A stretch of 47,240 nt of DNA from Deltaproteobacteria bacterium (GCA_016190375.1 JACPQR010000201.1:1-47240), one strand, 5' to 3'; shown: positions 16,921-24,305, counted from the stretch's first letter. Program-made: numbers and translations. The notes: generated from the sequence alone by a model not told the origin.

Positions 16921-17322
16921 TCAGCCGGCTCGAGCCTGGCGGAGCTCCTCCTCGGGGATGAGATCCTCGAGGCCGAGCCGCTTGAGGTGCCTGAGGAAGG
17001 TCGTTCGCGTCAGGTTGAGTCGCCGGGCCGTAGCGCTGCGATTGCCGCGCTCTCCGAGCAGCGCCCAGGCGACGTACTCGCCCTCGAGCGAGCCCAAGGA
17101 CATCTGCGCATCGACGTAGTGCAACAGCGGGAAGTCGAGCTGGACGCCCTGAAGTCGAGCGGGTCGCGCCCTGACTCCCGTCTTCTCCTCCCACTGGCTC
17201 TCCAGCGCCTCGACGGCGGCCCTCGGCGGCTCGCGCCGAGGTGCGATCGAGGCAATCGAACGACCATCCGGACGCGGGCGAGCTTCATAGCTGCTGGCAA
17301 GTGCGGGGGCTGCGAGCCTCAT
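16921..17322 (-). CDS. Small Fis-type HTH protein
   Basis: A 133-residue protein whose C-terminal 40 residues (YVAWALLGERGNRSATARRL then NLTRTTFLRHLKRLGL) form the Fis/NtrC-type helix-turn-helix with the recognition pattern GNxSxTARxL. The N-terminal 75 residues are basic and Pro-rich, with a VDAQMSLGSLEGEYV joint. There is no receiver or AAA+ domain, so it would be a stand-alone DNA-binding protein, perhaps a remnant of an NtrC-type activator. The start is backed by a GGAGGACAGGAG Shine-Dalgarno. Flanked by repeats and by the YbaK gene. Targets cannot be predicted. Confidence 0.68.
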   Translation of the reverse strand: MRLAAPALASSYEARPRPDGRSIASIAPRREPPRAAVEALESQWEEKTGVRARPARLQGVQLDFPLLHYVDAQMSLGSLEGEYVAWALLGERGNRSATARRLNLTRTTFLRHLKRLGLEDLIPEEELRQARAG

Positions 17323-17520
17323 CTCCTGTCCTCCCTGTCGGCTTCACACCTACAGAGCAATCAACAGGCCGGGTGTTCGAGTGTCGGATTCTCCGCAGTT
17401 CTCGTGATTGCGGCTCAAACGGCGTCACCGAGCAGAGCAGGTCCGGCTCTGATCGCTGGGGTCGACCAACCCGGCAAGGGGGTGGCCGGCCACAGCCATC
17501 CTGGCTTCCCTCGAGGGGGC

Positions 17521-17550
17521 CCGCCTTCCTGTTCAACCTCCGGACGAACC
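17521..17550. repeat. Intergenic repeat, copy 1
   Basis: A 30-nt segment, starting CCGCCTTCCTGTTCAACCTC, is identical to bases 18167-18196. A shorter version is at 32633-32655. It stands 40 bp upstream of the YbaK-type gene. Confidence 0.6.
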
Positions 17551-17589
17551 AGGCCTTGCCGCGCTGCGCTCGGTGCCTAGCTTCGAAGC

Positions 17590-18075
17590 ATGCTACTGGC
17601 AAAGCTCAGGACGCTTCTGGACCAGAAGGCGGTTCGGTACGCCTTGCTGGAGCACTCGCCGGCCTACACAGCCCAGGAAGTTGCGGCGAAGCTGCACGTC
17701 CATGGCTGGGAGCTGGCGAAGGCGACCGTCGTCAGGGCCGACGATCGTTTCCTGATGGTCGTGCTGGCGGCGCCGTCTTACGTCGACTTGCGCCGTGTCT
17801 GCGCGCTCGCAGGCGCCAAGACGGCCCGGCTGGCGACCGAGGAAGAGATCGCCGGGCTCTTTCCCGGCTGCGAGATTGGCGCGATGCCGCCTTTCGGGAA
17901 CCTCTGGGGAGTTCCCGTCTGGGTGGACGAGCGGCTCGCCCTCGACCAGACGATCGTCTTCTCCGCGGGCACGCACCACGAGGCCATCCGCATGAGCTTC
18001 GCCGACTATCGCCGCCTCGTGGAGCCCCAGATCGTGAGCGTCGCCACTGCCCGGGCCCCGCAGCGCGCGGCTTAG
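17590..18075 (+). CDS. YbaK-type aminoacyl-tRNA deacylase domain protein
   Basis: A 161-residue protein of the YbaK/ProX (prolyl-tRNA editing) family, hydrolysing mischarged aminoacyl-tRNA in trans. Seen: the family lysine at residue 44 in LAKATVVRADD, MVVLAAPSYVDL, the conserved PPFGNLWGVPVWVDE loop and GTHHEAIRMSF near the C-terminus. The length fits a stand-alone deacylase. Repeat copies lie on both sides, so it may be a mobile accessory gene. The exact amino acid it clears cannot be given from sequence. Confidence 0.88.
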   Translation: MLLAKLRTLLDQKAVRYALLEHSPAYTAQEVAAKLHVHGWELAKATVVRADDRFLMVVLAAPSYVDLRRVCALAGAKTARLATEEEIAGLFPGCEIGAMPPFGNLWGVPVWVDERLALDQTIVFSAGTHHEAIRMSFADYRRLVEPQIVSVATARAPQRAA

Positions 18076-18153
18076 CATCGATCATCCTCGCGCGACTGGG
18101 CTCTCGCTCGGACGAATTGACCGGAAGACACGAAGGACCTGATTGACTTCGGC

Positions 18154-18196
18154 CCTTCCATCCTTCCCGCCTTCCTGTTCAACCTCCGGACGAACC
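18154..18196. repeat. Intergenic repeat, copy 2
   Basis: The string CTTCCATCCTTCCCGCC, continued by TTCCTGTTCAACCTCCGG, is identical for 35 nt to 32621-32655. Its last 30 nt match copy 1 at 17521-17550. It lies between the YbaK and NrdJ genes, which converge, so it may also help end transcription. Confidence 0.65.
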
Positions 18197-18222
18197 GGAG
18201 GCGCGCGCCCGCGATGGCCGCT

Positions 18223-20028
18223 TCAGACCCGGCATTCGTTCGGGTCGCACTTCGTCCCATGGTCGATCTCCCAGGGCTCCTCGCCGACGCCGAGCTCGAG
18301 CACCTGAGCCGACTTGCTCCCGTAGCGAAAGATGGTGATCCCCTTGAGCCCGAGCTCCCAGGCGCGCCAGTAAGCGCCCTGGACTTCGGCCACCGTCGCC
18401 TCGTGCGGCAGGTTCACGGTCTTCGACACCGAGTTGTCGACGTGCTCCTGAAAGGCCGCCTGCATCTGCAGATGACGCTCCATCGGTATCTCGAGCGCGG
18501 TCACGAACAGGCGCACGAGGTCCTCGGGAATGCCCGGCACCTCACCGAGCCGCCCCCGGACGGAGACCTCCTCCATGATCCTCCGCACGTCGAGCCCCCG
18601 CCTCGAGAGGACCTCGCGGAGGACGGGGCTCACCTCGGGGAGCGTCTCGCCCTTGAGGACGTGGGTCCGGCGGTAGGCCAGCGCGAACATCGGCTCGATG
18701 CTCGCCGTCGTGTCGGCGATGATGCTGATCGTCCCGGTAGGAGCGATGGCCGTGCACGTGGCATTGCGCAAGCGCAGGCCCCGCTCCTCGTGCCTCGAGC
18801 CTCTCCAGCTCGGGAACACCCCGCGCTCCTCCGCCAGCTCGCGGGAAGTCGACAGGGCCTCGGCCGCGATCTGGCGCATCAGATCGCTGGCCAGTCGGAC
18901 GGCCGCGTCGGAGTCGTAGCTCGACCCGAGGCGAACGAGCATCTCGGCGAACCCCATCACGCCCAGACCGAGCTTGCGGTTGTTCCTCGTCATCCTCGCG
19001 ATCTCGGGCGTCGGCGCCTGAGAGACCTCGACGACGTCGTCGAGGAAGCGGATCGCCTTCCGGGTCGTACGGCGGATCGCCTCCCAGTCGACCGTCGCCC
19101 CGCCGTCCGGCCCCGAGCGCAGCATGCGGGCGAGGTTGATGCTCCCGAGGTTGCAGGATTCGTTGGGAAGGAGCGGGAGCTCGCCGCAGGGGTTCGTGGC
19201 CTCCATCACGCCCAGATGCGGCGTGGGGTTGTCGCGGTTGATCGCGTCGACGAACAGGAGCCCGGGATCGCCCGTCGTCCATGCGCACTCGACGATCTCC
19301 TCGAAGAGCTCGCGGGCGTCCAGCTCACCCGCGGGGCGCCCCGTCCGGGGATCGTAGAGGACGTGAGCTCGCCCGTCGCGCACGGCCTGCATGAAGGCGT
19401 CGGTCGCGGCGACGGAGATGTTGAAGTTGCGAAGCGCGGGCTCCTCCAGCTTGGCCCGGATGAACTCGCGCACGTCCGGGTGCTCGACGTGCAGGACGCC
19501 CATGTTCGCCCCGCGTCGCTTTCCGCCCTGGCGGATGTTCTCCGTGACGGCGTCGAAGATGCGCATGAAGGACACGGGGCCCGACGCTTCGCCTCCCGTG
19601 GATGCGACCAGATCGCCCCGACGCCGCAACTTCGAGAACGAGAAGCCGGTCCCGCCGCCGGTCCTCTGGACCAGCGCCGTGTGCTTCACGGTCTCGAAGA
19701 TCCCCTCCATCGTGTCCTCGACCGGCAGCACGAAGCACGCGCTGAGCTGGCCGAGCCGGGTACCCGCGTTCATGAGCGTGGGGCTGTTGGGCAGAAACTC
19801 GAGCGAGGCGAGCAGCTCCTCGAACTCGCCGCGGGCTCGGGCCACGCGGTCGGCGCCCCCCCACCGCCCCTCTGCGCTCGCGACGGCCGTGGCCACCCGC
19901 CGGAACAGCTCCTCCGGCGTCTCGATGAGCCTCCTCTCCTCGTCGCGGCGCAGGTAACGTGCTCGAAGGACCACGAGGGCGTTGTCGGACAATCGACGCG
20001 ACTTCGGCGGGGACCTCCGCTCCATCAT
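18223..20028 (-). CDS. nrdJ: Adenosylcobalamin-dependent (class II) ribonucleotide reductase
   Basis: A 601-residue class II RNR that makes deoxyribonucleotides using adenosylcobalamin, hence with or without oxygen. Seen in order: QLSACFVLPVEDTMEGIF with the first redox cysteine, the RTGGGTGFSFSKLR region, the active-site NPCGE within ATNPCGELPLLPNE, the APTGTISIIADTT phosphate loop, and the C-terminal CX4C pair (TKCDPNECRV) that shuttles electrons to the active site. No N-terminal ATP cone, so short and probably simply regulated. It starts ATG at 20028, overlapping the stop of the esterase-like gene (ATGATG). Expression with that gene is therefore coupled. A sigma54-type promoter lies upstream of the pair. 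Confidence 0.95.
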   Translation of the reverse strand: MMERRSPPKSRRLSDNALVVLRARYLRRDEERRLIETPEELFRRVATAVASAEGRWGGADRVARARGEFEELLASLEFLPNSPTLMNAGTRLGQLSACFVLPVEDTMEGIFETVKHTALVQRTGGGTGFSFSKLRRRGDLVASTGGEASGPVSFMRIFDAVTENIRQGGKRRGANMGVLHVEHPDVREFIRAKLEEPALRNFNISVAATDAFMQAVRDGRAHVLYDPRTGRPAGELDARELFEEIVECAWTTGDPGLLFVDAINRDNPTPHLGVMEATNPCGELPLLPNESCNLGSINLARMLRSGPDGGATVDWEAIRRTTRKAIRFLDDVVEVSQAPTPEIARMTRNNRKLGLGVMGFAEMLVRLGSSYDSDAAVRLASDLMRQIAAEALSTSRELAEERGVFPSWRGSRHEERGLRLRNATCTAIAPTGTISIIADTTASIEPMFALAYRRTHVLKGETLPEVSPVLREVLSRRGLDVRRIMEEVSVRGRLGEVPGIPEDLVRLFVTALEIPMERHLQMQAAFQEHVDNSVSKTVNLPHEATVAEVQGAYWRAWELGLKGITIFRYGSKSAQVLELGVGEEPWEIDHGTKCDPNECRV

Positions 20029-21173
20029 TGCCCGGCCGCCATTCCCGAACGGCCTTCGCTCTCCAGCGGCTCGGTGCCGCTCGTCTCGTCGAGGTGGATC
20101 ACGGCGTCGAACTGCCAGCCCAGGCGTGCGAGGAAGTAGTGGCTGGCTCGCTCGGTCTCGGGGAAGTACACGACGCCGACCGCGCGCTCGAGTCGTTCCT
20201 CCTCGAGGCCCTCGATCCGCCGCTCGGTCCCCGTCAGGACCAGGAGGAACCTCGAGAGCCCGGTCGCGTGGAAGATCGCCTCCCAGCTTCCGGCGAGGGC
20301 CGGGCCGAGGACCCGTTGCTCGGGTGCCGCGTACCACTCCCGGGCGGCCGTCACGACGCCGTGGTGCGTCGTCAGTCCGACCGCCACGACGTCGGGCCCC
20401 CATCGCTCTCTGAGCAGGTGACCCAGGTTCACCTCGCCCGTTCTGCTCATCTCCGTCGCGCGGGAATCGCCGACGTGCGAGTTGTGCGCCCAGACGACGA
20501 TCCTGGCCTCCTGCCCCGCCGACTCGAGATGAGCCGCCAGCGCCTCGACGGTCTCGGCCATGTGACGGTCGCGCAGGTTCCAGGATGAAGCGCGTGCGCC
20601 GGCGAGCGAGCGGCGGTAGCGTGCGGCGTTCCTGACCAGGCGCGCGGCCTGCTCCACGTGGAGGCGTCCGAGGTCGGACCCGTCGCCAGCTCGGGCCGGG
20701 CCCGGGGGCGAGGCCCCGATCGCTCCCTGAAAGCTGAAGAGGTCGAGCCCGTACACACCCACCTGCCTCGCCGCGGTGCCGGCGATGTCGTTGTGCAGCC
20801 GGAGCCACCGCAAGAACCTCGAGACCTCGACCGTCCGCCACATCCAGCCCGGGAAGCGACCGAAGGCGTCGAGGGCGTCCTCCGCCTCGCCGACGTCGGC
20901 GGAGCCCGCGCGGACCCACCGGTCGACGCAGGACGTGTCGGGCCAGTCCGCCTCGATGGCAACCGCCCGGAAGCCCTTCAGGGCGATGAGCCTCTTCGTG
21001 ATGGCCGCGCGCGCATCGTAGAACTCGTGCGTCCCGTGAGAGGCGTCGCCGAGGAGCACGATGCGCGCGTCTCCGATCCTCTGGAGGAGCGGATCGAGAT
21101 CGGAGGCGCGACCTCCTGCGAGCGGGATCGCGGCCTCGCGGATCTGCCGGACAACGTGCGTCGTCTCGACCAT
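20025..21173 (-). CDS. Erythromycin-esterase family protein
   Basis: A 382-residue protein of the EreA/EreB/EreC superfamily. Conserved segments: RIVLLGDASHGTHEFYDARA, AVAIEADWPDTSCVD, GVYGLDLFSFQGAI and VVWAHNSHVGDSRATEM. The motif usually reads GEASHG, with a catalytic-site Glu, but here it is GDASHG (Asp43), whereas His46 and the AHNSHVG histidines are kept. Most chromosomal members are not macrolide resistance genes but have unknown esterase roles, often in stress operons. I prefer ATG 21173. An in-frame ATG at 21203 would overlap the sigma54-type promoter at 21187-21202. Its stop overlaps the nrdJ start. Confidence 0.85.
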   Translation of the reverse strand: MVETTHVVRQIREAAIPLAGGRASDLDPLLQRIGDARIVLLGDASHGTHEFYDARAAITKRLIALKGFRAVAIEADWPDTSCVDRWVRAGSADVGEAEDALDAFGRFPGWMWRTVEVSRFLRWLRLHNDIAGTAARQVGVYGLDLFSFQGAIGASPPGPARAGDGSDLGRLHVEQAARLVRNAARYRRSLAGARASSWNLRDRHMAETVEALAAHLESAGQEARIVVWAHNSHVGDSRATEMSRTGEVNLGHLLRERWGPDVVAVGLTTHHGVVTAAREWYAAPEQRVLGPALAGSWEAIFHATGLSRFLLVLTGTERRIEGLEEERLERAVGVVYFPETERASHYFLARLGWQFDAVIHLDETSGTEPLESEGRSGMAAGQ

Positions 21174-21186
21174 CGGACCTGGAAGT

Positions 21187-21202
21187 AGCAGGAGGTGTGC
21201 CA
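21187..21202 (-). promoter_or_regulatory. Sigma54-type promoter for esterase-nrdJ operon
   Basis: On the minus strand, TGGCAC-ACCTC-CTGCT fits the sigma54 consensus TGGCAC-N5-TTGCW with one mismatch; the invariant GG and GC have the required 10-bp separation. The predicted start site is near 21176, three bases from the proposed ATG, so the message would be almost leaderless, or the start lies slightly further in. Confidence 0.6.
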
Positions 21203-21211
21203 TTCGACGGG

Positions 21212-21231
21212 CTCGCCACACGTGTGGCGAG
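21212..21231. promoter_or_regulatory. Perfect 20-bp palindrome, candidate activator site
   Basis: CTCGCCACACGTGTGGCGAG is a perfect 20-bp palindrome in the 44-bp space between the kinase stop and the esterase-like start, ten bases upstream of the -24 box. Related dyads with CGCCAC/GTGGCG arms are at 23644-23656 and 32525-32538, both upstream of similar promoters, so it is a likely dimeric activator site. It is closer to the promoter than usual for an enhancer site. Confidence 0.6.
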
Positions 21232-21247
21232 GATGAAAGCGGAAGAG

Positions 21248-22513
21248 TCACGGACGACGGGCAAGGTTGACGATCACGTGTAGTGGGCGCGTCAGCGCGA
21301 TCGTCTGCTCGCTCGGTGGGTAACCGTCCGCCTCGACGCGAAGGACGTGGTGGCCTCGAGAGGGTGGGAGCTTCACGGCGACGGGTAGCCGCCCGAGGAG
21401 GCGCCCATCGAGGAGAACGCGCGCGTCTGCGGCATCGCCCGTCACCCGCAGGGAGAGCGTCTCCTGCGTGCGCGTCCCCGGCAGGCCGAGCTTCTGCCAC
21501 GCCACGAAGCCGCCGAGCCACATCGCGACCCATATCGCGAGCAGCGTGAGCCAGCGCCGCCGGACGCTGGTGCGGCGGGAGAGCCACGAGATCGAATCGC
21601 GTCTGGTCGTCTCTCCCGTCGTCGTCTCGGCCGACTCTGCGGCAGATCTCGGCGGCGGCGCGGGGCTCGGAGGCGAGGCGTCGATCGATCCGGCGAAGTG
21701 GCGGAGCGCGATTGCGAGGTCGGCCGCCGTCTGGAACCGCGCCTCGGGCGCTCGCGCCATCGCCTTGCCGACCGCGGACGCGAGTCCCTGGTCGACCCAC
21801 GGAGCCACGGCTGACAGGGCGGGAGGCTCGCCATCGGCGATGGCTCGCAGGACCGCGGCGTTGCTGGCGCCCCTGTAGGGAGCGCGCCCCGAGAGCATCT
21901 CGTAGAGGATCACGCCGGCGGAGTAGATGTCGGTGCGGTGATCGACGAGTCGATCGCCCCGCGCCTGCTCCGGCGACATGTACGCCGCCGTCCCGAGCAC
22001 CACGCCTTTCGAGGTGATCCGCCGTCCCGCGCCGATCGGGTCCAGGAACCTCGCGATGCCGAAGTCGATCACCTTGACGGTGAAGAAGGCTCCCCTTCGA
22101 GCGAGGAACACGTTCTCCGGCTTGAGGTCGCGGTGGATGATCCCCGCCGCGTGCGCCGCGCCGAGCGCTCCGCAGAGCTGCAGGCCGATGTCGGCGCAGA
22201 CGGCCCGCCCGATCGGCGCGGTCCCGACCACCCGCCCCAGGTCGTAGCCTCGAAGGAGCTCCATCACGATGTACGGCGTTCCGCCCTCGGACACTCCCAT
22301 GTCGAGCACGTCGAGGATGTTGGGATGGCCGATTCGGGCCGCGGCCCGCGCCTCGCGGTGGAACCGCTCCAGAGCTTCGGGGTTCGTGGCGAACGACGCG
22401 GCGAGGACCTTGAGCGCCACACGCCGGCCGATCGAGAGGTTCTCGGCCTCGTACACCATGCCCATCCCGCCCTGGGCGATTTCTCGAACGATGGCGTACT
22501 TGCCGGAGACCAC
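21248..22513 (-). CDS. Eukaryotic-type Ser/Thr protein kinase with C-terminal PEGA-like domain
   Basis: A 421-residue transmembrane kinase. Residues about 5-270 form the kinase domain: GGMGMVY glycine loop, VALKV lysine, HRDLKPEN catalytic loop, DFGIAR metal site and GTAAYMSPEQARG activation segment. A Pro/Ser/Thr-rich juxtamembrane segment follows, then a membrane helix at about 322-340 (WLTLLAIWVAMWLGGFVAW). The outer domain looks like a PEGA sensor (RVLLDGRLLGRLPVAVKLP then GHHVLRVEADGY). The start is a GTG at 22513, 38 bp after the YtxH-like stop, so it belongs to the operon of small membrane proteins upstream. It likely signals envelope stress to cytoplasmic targets. Confidence 0.92.
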   Translation of the reverse strand: MVSGKYAIVREIAQGGMGMVYEAENLSIGRRVALKVLAASFATNPEALERFHREARAAARIGHPNILDVLDMGVSEGGTPYIVMELLRGYDLGRVVGTAPIGRAVCADIGLQLCGALGAAHAAGIIHRDLKPENVFLARRGAFFTVKVIDFGIARFLDPIGAGRRITSKGVVLGTAAYMSPEQARGDRLVDHRTDIYSAGVILYEMLSGRAPYRGASNAAVLRAIADGEPPALSAVAPWVDQGLASAVGKAMARAPEARFQTAADLAIALRHFAGSIDASPPSPAPPPRSAAESAETTTGETTRRDSISWLSRRTSVRRRWLTLLAIWVAMWLGGFVAWQKLGLPGTRTQETLSLRVTGDAADARVLLDGRLLGRLPVAVKLPPSRGHHVLRVEADGYPPSEQTIALTRPLHVIVNLARRP

Positions 22514-22551
22514 GTGCCCGACGGGCAGGGCGGACTCTCTGCCTCGCCCGT

Positions 22552-22890
22552 TCAGGGCGTCGTCCTCGGCTGGGTGCCCTCGCCGGCGTACCCCGCGCGC
22601 TCCTCCGTCTGCCCCATGGCCTCGGTCGTCTTCGCGCGAACCTCGCGCGCCGCCGCCATCCCTCGCTCGCGCAGCTCGCCCACGCGAGACAGGATGGCCT
22701 GCCGGAGCTCCTTTCCCGACCTGGGCGCGAGGAACAACCCCACTCCGGCGCCGACGAGGACGCCCACCGAGAACAGTCCGATCATCGGCAGGATCCGCTC
22801 GCCCCGCCGCTCGAGACCGAGCATGTGCAGCACGTCGTCGGTGGTGAGCTCGTTGGCGTTCTCTACGAGGTCCCTGATCTTCATCGACAT
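22552..22890 (-). CDS. YtxH-like small membrane protein (paralogue 1)
   Basis: A 112-residue protein. The N-terminus MSMKIRDLVENANELTTDDV with LHMLGLERRG is a short helical domain. Residues about 35-55 form one membrane helix (MIGLFSVGVLVGAGVGLFLAPRSGKEL), the YtxH signature with its APRSGxELR motif. It closes with a basic helical tail. A paralogue, with the same two-part layout, is encoded at 24006-24305. I chose ATG 22890, which follows AAGGAG by eight bases. YtxH proteins are general-stress induced in Bacillus; the role here is inferred to be similar. Confidence 0.78.
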   Translation of the reverse strand: MSMKIRDLVENANELTTDDVLHMLGLERRGERILPMIGLFSVGVLVGAGVGLFLAPRSGKELRQAILSRVGELRERGMAAAREVRAKTTEAMGQTEERAGYAGEGTQPRTTP

Positions 22891-22948
22891 CGTCCGTTCT
22901 CCTTGCCTCTTGGTCCTTCGCTCCTTCGCTCCGCCCCGGATCACGCGG

Positions 22949-23155
22949 CTACCGCCGCGTCACGAGCCGGCCGAGGATCCAGCCGATCGCCATCGCGCCG
23001 GAGAGCGCGAGGACGGGATGCTCCGTCACGAGCTCGCGCGTGCGCCGGTCGATCTGTCCGATGATCTCTCCCAGCCTGACGAGGGCGTCCTGTTCTGGAG
23101 CCTCCTCGGGTGGCTGGGGCAGCGCCCTGGTGTGGCCGTTGCCGGACTCATCCAT
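22949..23155 (-). CDS. Small DUF883/ElaB-like membrane protein
   Basis: A 68-residue protein with an acidic helix (ALVRLGEIIGQIDRRTREL) and a C-terminal membrane segment with a Gly-rich face (VLALSGAMAIGWILGRLVTRR). The layout resembles DUF883/ElaB proteins, inner-membrane anchors that associate with ribosomes in enterobacteria; similarity is by layout, not a clear match. It overlaps the upstream holin-like gene by eight bases and precedes the YtxH-like gene, so it is part of the same operon. Confidence 0.65.
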   Translation of the reverse strand: MDESGNGHTRALPQPPEEAPEQDALVRLGEIIGQIDRRTRELVTEHPVLALSGAMAIGWILGRLVTRR

Positions 23156-23549
23156 CTCGCTCCTCCCTTCCGCTCGTCTGGTCTGGACGCGTCACGGCTC
23201 GGATCAAGAACGCTCCGATCGCCGCCGTGACGAGCCCCGCGCCGAGCAAGCTCGCAGGCAACGGAACACGTGCCTCGCGCAGCCACAGCGCCAGCGCGAC
23301 CGTGAGGCCCACCCAGCCACAGATCACGAGCATGATCCCGCCCAGGAGCACGCCGAGCTGACCCAGCGTCCTCGAGAGCGCATCCTGGACCTCGAGCCGG
23401 CCGAGGTCGATCCTGTCTCCGAGCAGCTTCTGTCCGGCGTCGATGACGCGCACGAGCGCGGACCACATCGAGTCGCCGTGACGAGCAGCGTCTGGTCCGG
23501 CGCTCGCCGGAGCGCGGGGCTGAATCGGCTGGGGAGGAGGCAGGTCCAT
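23148..23549 (-). CDS. Holin-like (phage holin family/Holin-X) membrane protein
   Basis: A 133-residue protein. A linker of about 27 residues precedes an amphipathic helix (QKLLGDRIDLGRLEVQDALS) and two membrane segments (LGVLLGGIMLVICGWVGLTV; SLLGAGLVTAAIGAFLI). This is the layout of the phage_holin_3_6/Holin-X family, chromosomal proteins found beside DUF883 and YtxH genes in many bacteria and not phage-derived here. I list ATG 23549. An alternative ATG at 23468 leaves a normal leader behind the predicted promoter and may be the true start. First gene of the small-membrane-protein/kinase operon. Confidence 0.7.
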   Translation of the reverse strand: MDLPPPQPIQPRAPASAGPDAARHGDSMWSALVRVIDAGQKLLGDRIDLGRLEVQDALSRTLGQLGVLLGGIMLVICGWVGLTVALALWLREARVPLPASLLGAGLVTAAIGAFLIRAVTRPDQTSGREERDG

Positions 23550-23565
23550 GCAGCCCGAGAGGAAG

Positions 23566-23581
23566 TGCAGCAGCCGTGCCA
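23566..23581 (-). promoter_or_regulatory. Sigma54-type promoter for holin-like/kinase operon
   Basis: TGGCAC-GGCTG-CTGCA on the minus strand has the sigma54 spacing (GG-N10-GC), with one mismatch in the -12 box. After it, ACTTCC resembles the sequence following the other promoters of this type in the window. The predicted start is near 23555. Confidence 0.6.
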
Positions 23582-23643
23582 CGCCGACTCGCCCGCGAGG
23601 CGGCAGGTCCCGCCGCAGCCGGGGTCCGGCAGCGTGGCAGGGT

Positions 23644-23656
23644 GCCACGTGTGGCG
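23644..23656. promoter_or_regulatory. CGCCAC/GTGGCG-type dyad, candidate activator site
   Basis: GCCAC-GT-GTGGC, about 95 bp upstream of the predicted start of the holin-like operon, at the usual distance for a sigma54 enhancer site. Its sequence, read on the other strand, matches the dyad at 32525-32538. Confidence 0.5.
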
Positions 23657-23670
23657 GTTGCGCCTCCTCG

Positions 23671-23701
23671 GTACAGCGCCCCCGACTCCGGGGCGCTGTA
23701 C
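23671..23701 (-). terminator. Strong hairpin after metallothionein-like gene
   Basis: A perfect 12-bp stem (GTACAGCGCCCC paired with GGGGCGCTGTAC) with a 7-nt loop, one base past the stop at 23702. There is no T-run, so it is either a Rho-independent-like terminator or a stabilising 3' end for the operon that begins near 28196. Confidence 0.6.
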
Positions 23702-24004
23702 TCAGATCCAGCTATCGCGGTCCTCGTCGGCGTCTTCGATCGGGTCATCCGGCCCGTGAGGACCGCCCGGCGGTCGGACGCCGGTCGGTGCCTCCGAGGC
23801 CTCCTCCGGCACCGCCCAGCAGTCGACGTGCCCGCAAACGCACGTCGTGTATCCCGCGCCAGGGACCTCGCCCTCGGTGGTCGTGTCGACTCCTGGCGCT
23901 CCCTCACCGGACGGCCCCGCCTCCCGGCACTCGACGCTGCAGAAGGTCTCCCACGGCTCGACGGTGCAGCCGCAGCCCTGGTGGGCGCAGGTCCGGCCGG
24001 CCAT
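23702..24004 (-). CDS. Metallothionein-like protein with extended acidic tail
   Basis: A 100-residue protein. Residues about 5-35 hold CAHQGCGCTVEPWETFCSVEC, and residues 55-63 hold CVCGHVDCW. This CxxxxCxC...FCSxxC...CxCGHxxC arrangement matches bacterial SmtA/BmtA metallothioneins, which chelate zinc or cadmium through Cys and His. The final 35 residues are Pro/Gly and Asp/Glu-rich (DDPIEDADEDRDSW), absent from typical metallothioneins, and the spacer between the clusters is longer. The start has a good Shine-Dalgarno (GGAGG, 7 nt) and is just after the YtxH-like stop. Last gene before a strong hairpin. Confidence 0.72.
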   Translation of the reverse strand: MAGRTCAHQGCGCTVEPWETFCSVECREAGPSGEGAPGVDTTTEGEVPGAGYTTCVCGHVDCWAVPEEASEAPTGVRPPGGPHGPDDPIEDADEDRDSWI

Positions 24005-24005
24005 C

Positions 24006-24305
24006 TCACCCGCCTCCGCTCTGACCTGCGGCCCAAGCGCCTCCATCGCCAGTCTCCTTCGTCTTTTCCCGCACCGCCCGCAGCCTGCCTATCGTGCGCT
24101 CCTTCATGTCGTGGCGAAGCTCGTGGCCCGAGCGCGGGGCGAACAGGAGCCCGAGGCCGGCGCCGAGGAGCAGCCCCGCTCCGAACAGCCCGAGCGCCGG
24201 GCCTATCTGGCTCGCGGCGCTCCTGCGTCTCTGAAGTCCGGCCAGATGCAACAGGTCGTCGGACCGCATGTGCCGCATTCGCGACACCATGTCCTTGATC
24301 TTCAT
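24006..24305 (-). CDS. YtxH-like small membrane protein (paralogue 2)
   Basis: A 99-residue protein with the same parts as the 22552-22890 protein. The N-terminus is MKIKDMVSRMRHMRSDDLLH, then LAGLQRR, followed by the membrane helix (LGLFGAGLLLGAGLGLLFAP) and APRSGHELRHDMKE. The two N-termini share the pattern MKI+D-V...DD-LHxxGL+RR, which I have not seen named. It has a clear GGAGAGGAG Shine-Dalgarno. It follows the DUF883-like gene with a four-base overlap. Confidence 0.75.
   Translation of the reverse strand: MKIKDMVSRMRHMRSDDLLHLAGLQRRRSAASQIGPALGLFGAGLLLGAGLGLLFAPRSGHELRHDMKERTIGRLRAVREKTKETGDGGAWAAGQSGGG

Noticed and set aside
20025..21173. Macrolide resistance gene
   Set aside because: The Ere family is broad, the key Glu is Asp, and the genomic context is a chromosomal operon with nrdJ.
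23148..23549. Phage lysis module because of the holin-like protein
   Set aside because: No endolysin, tail or integrase gene nearby; the gene is in a cluster of YtxH and DUF883-type stress proteins.
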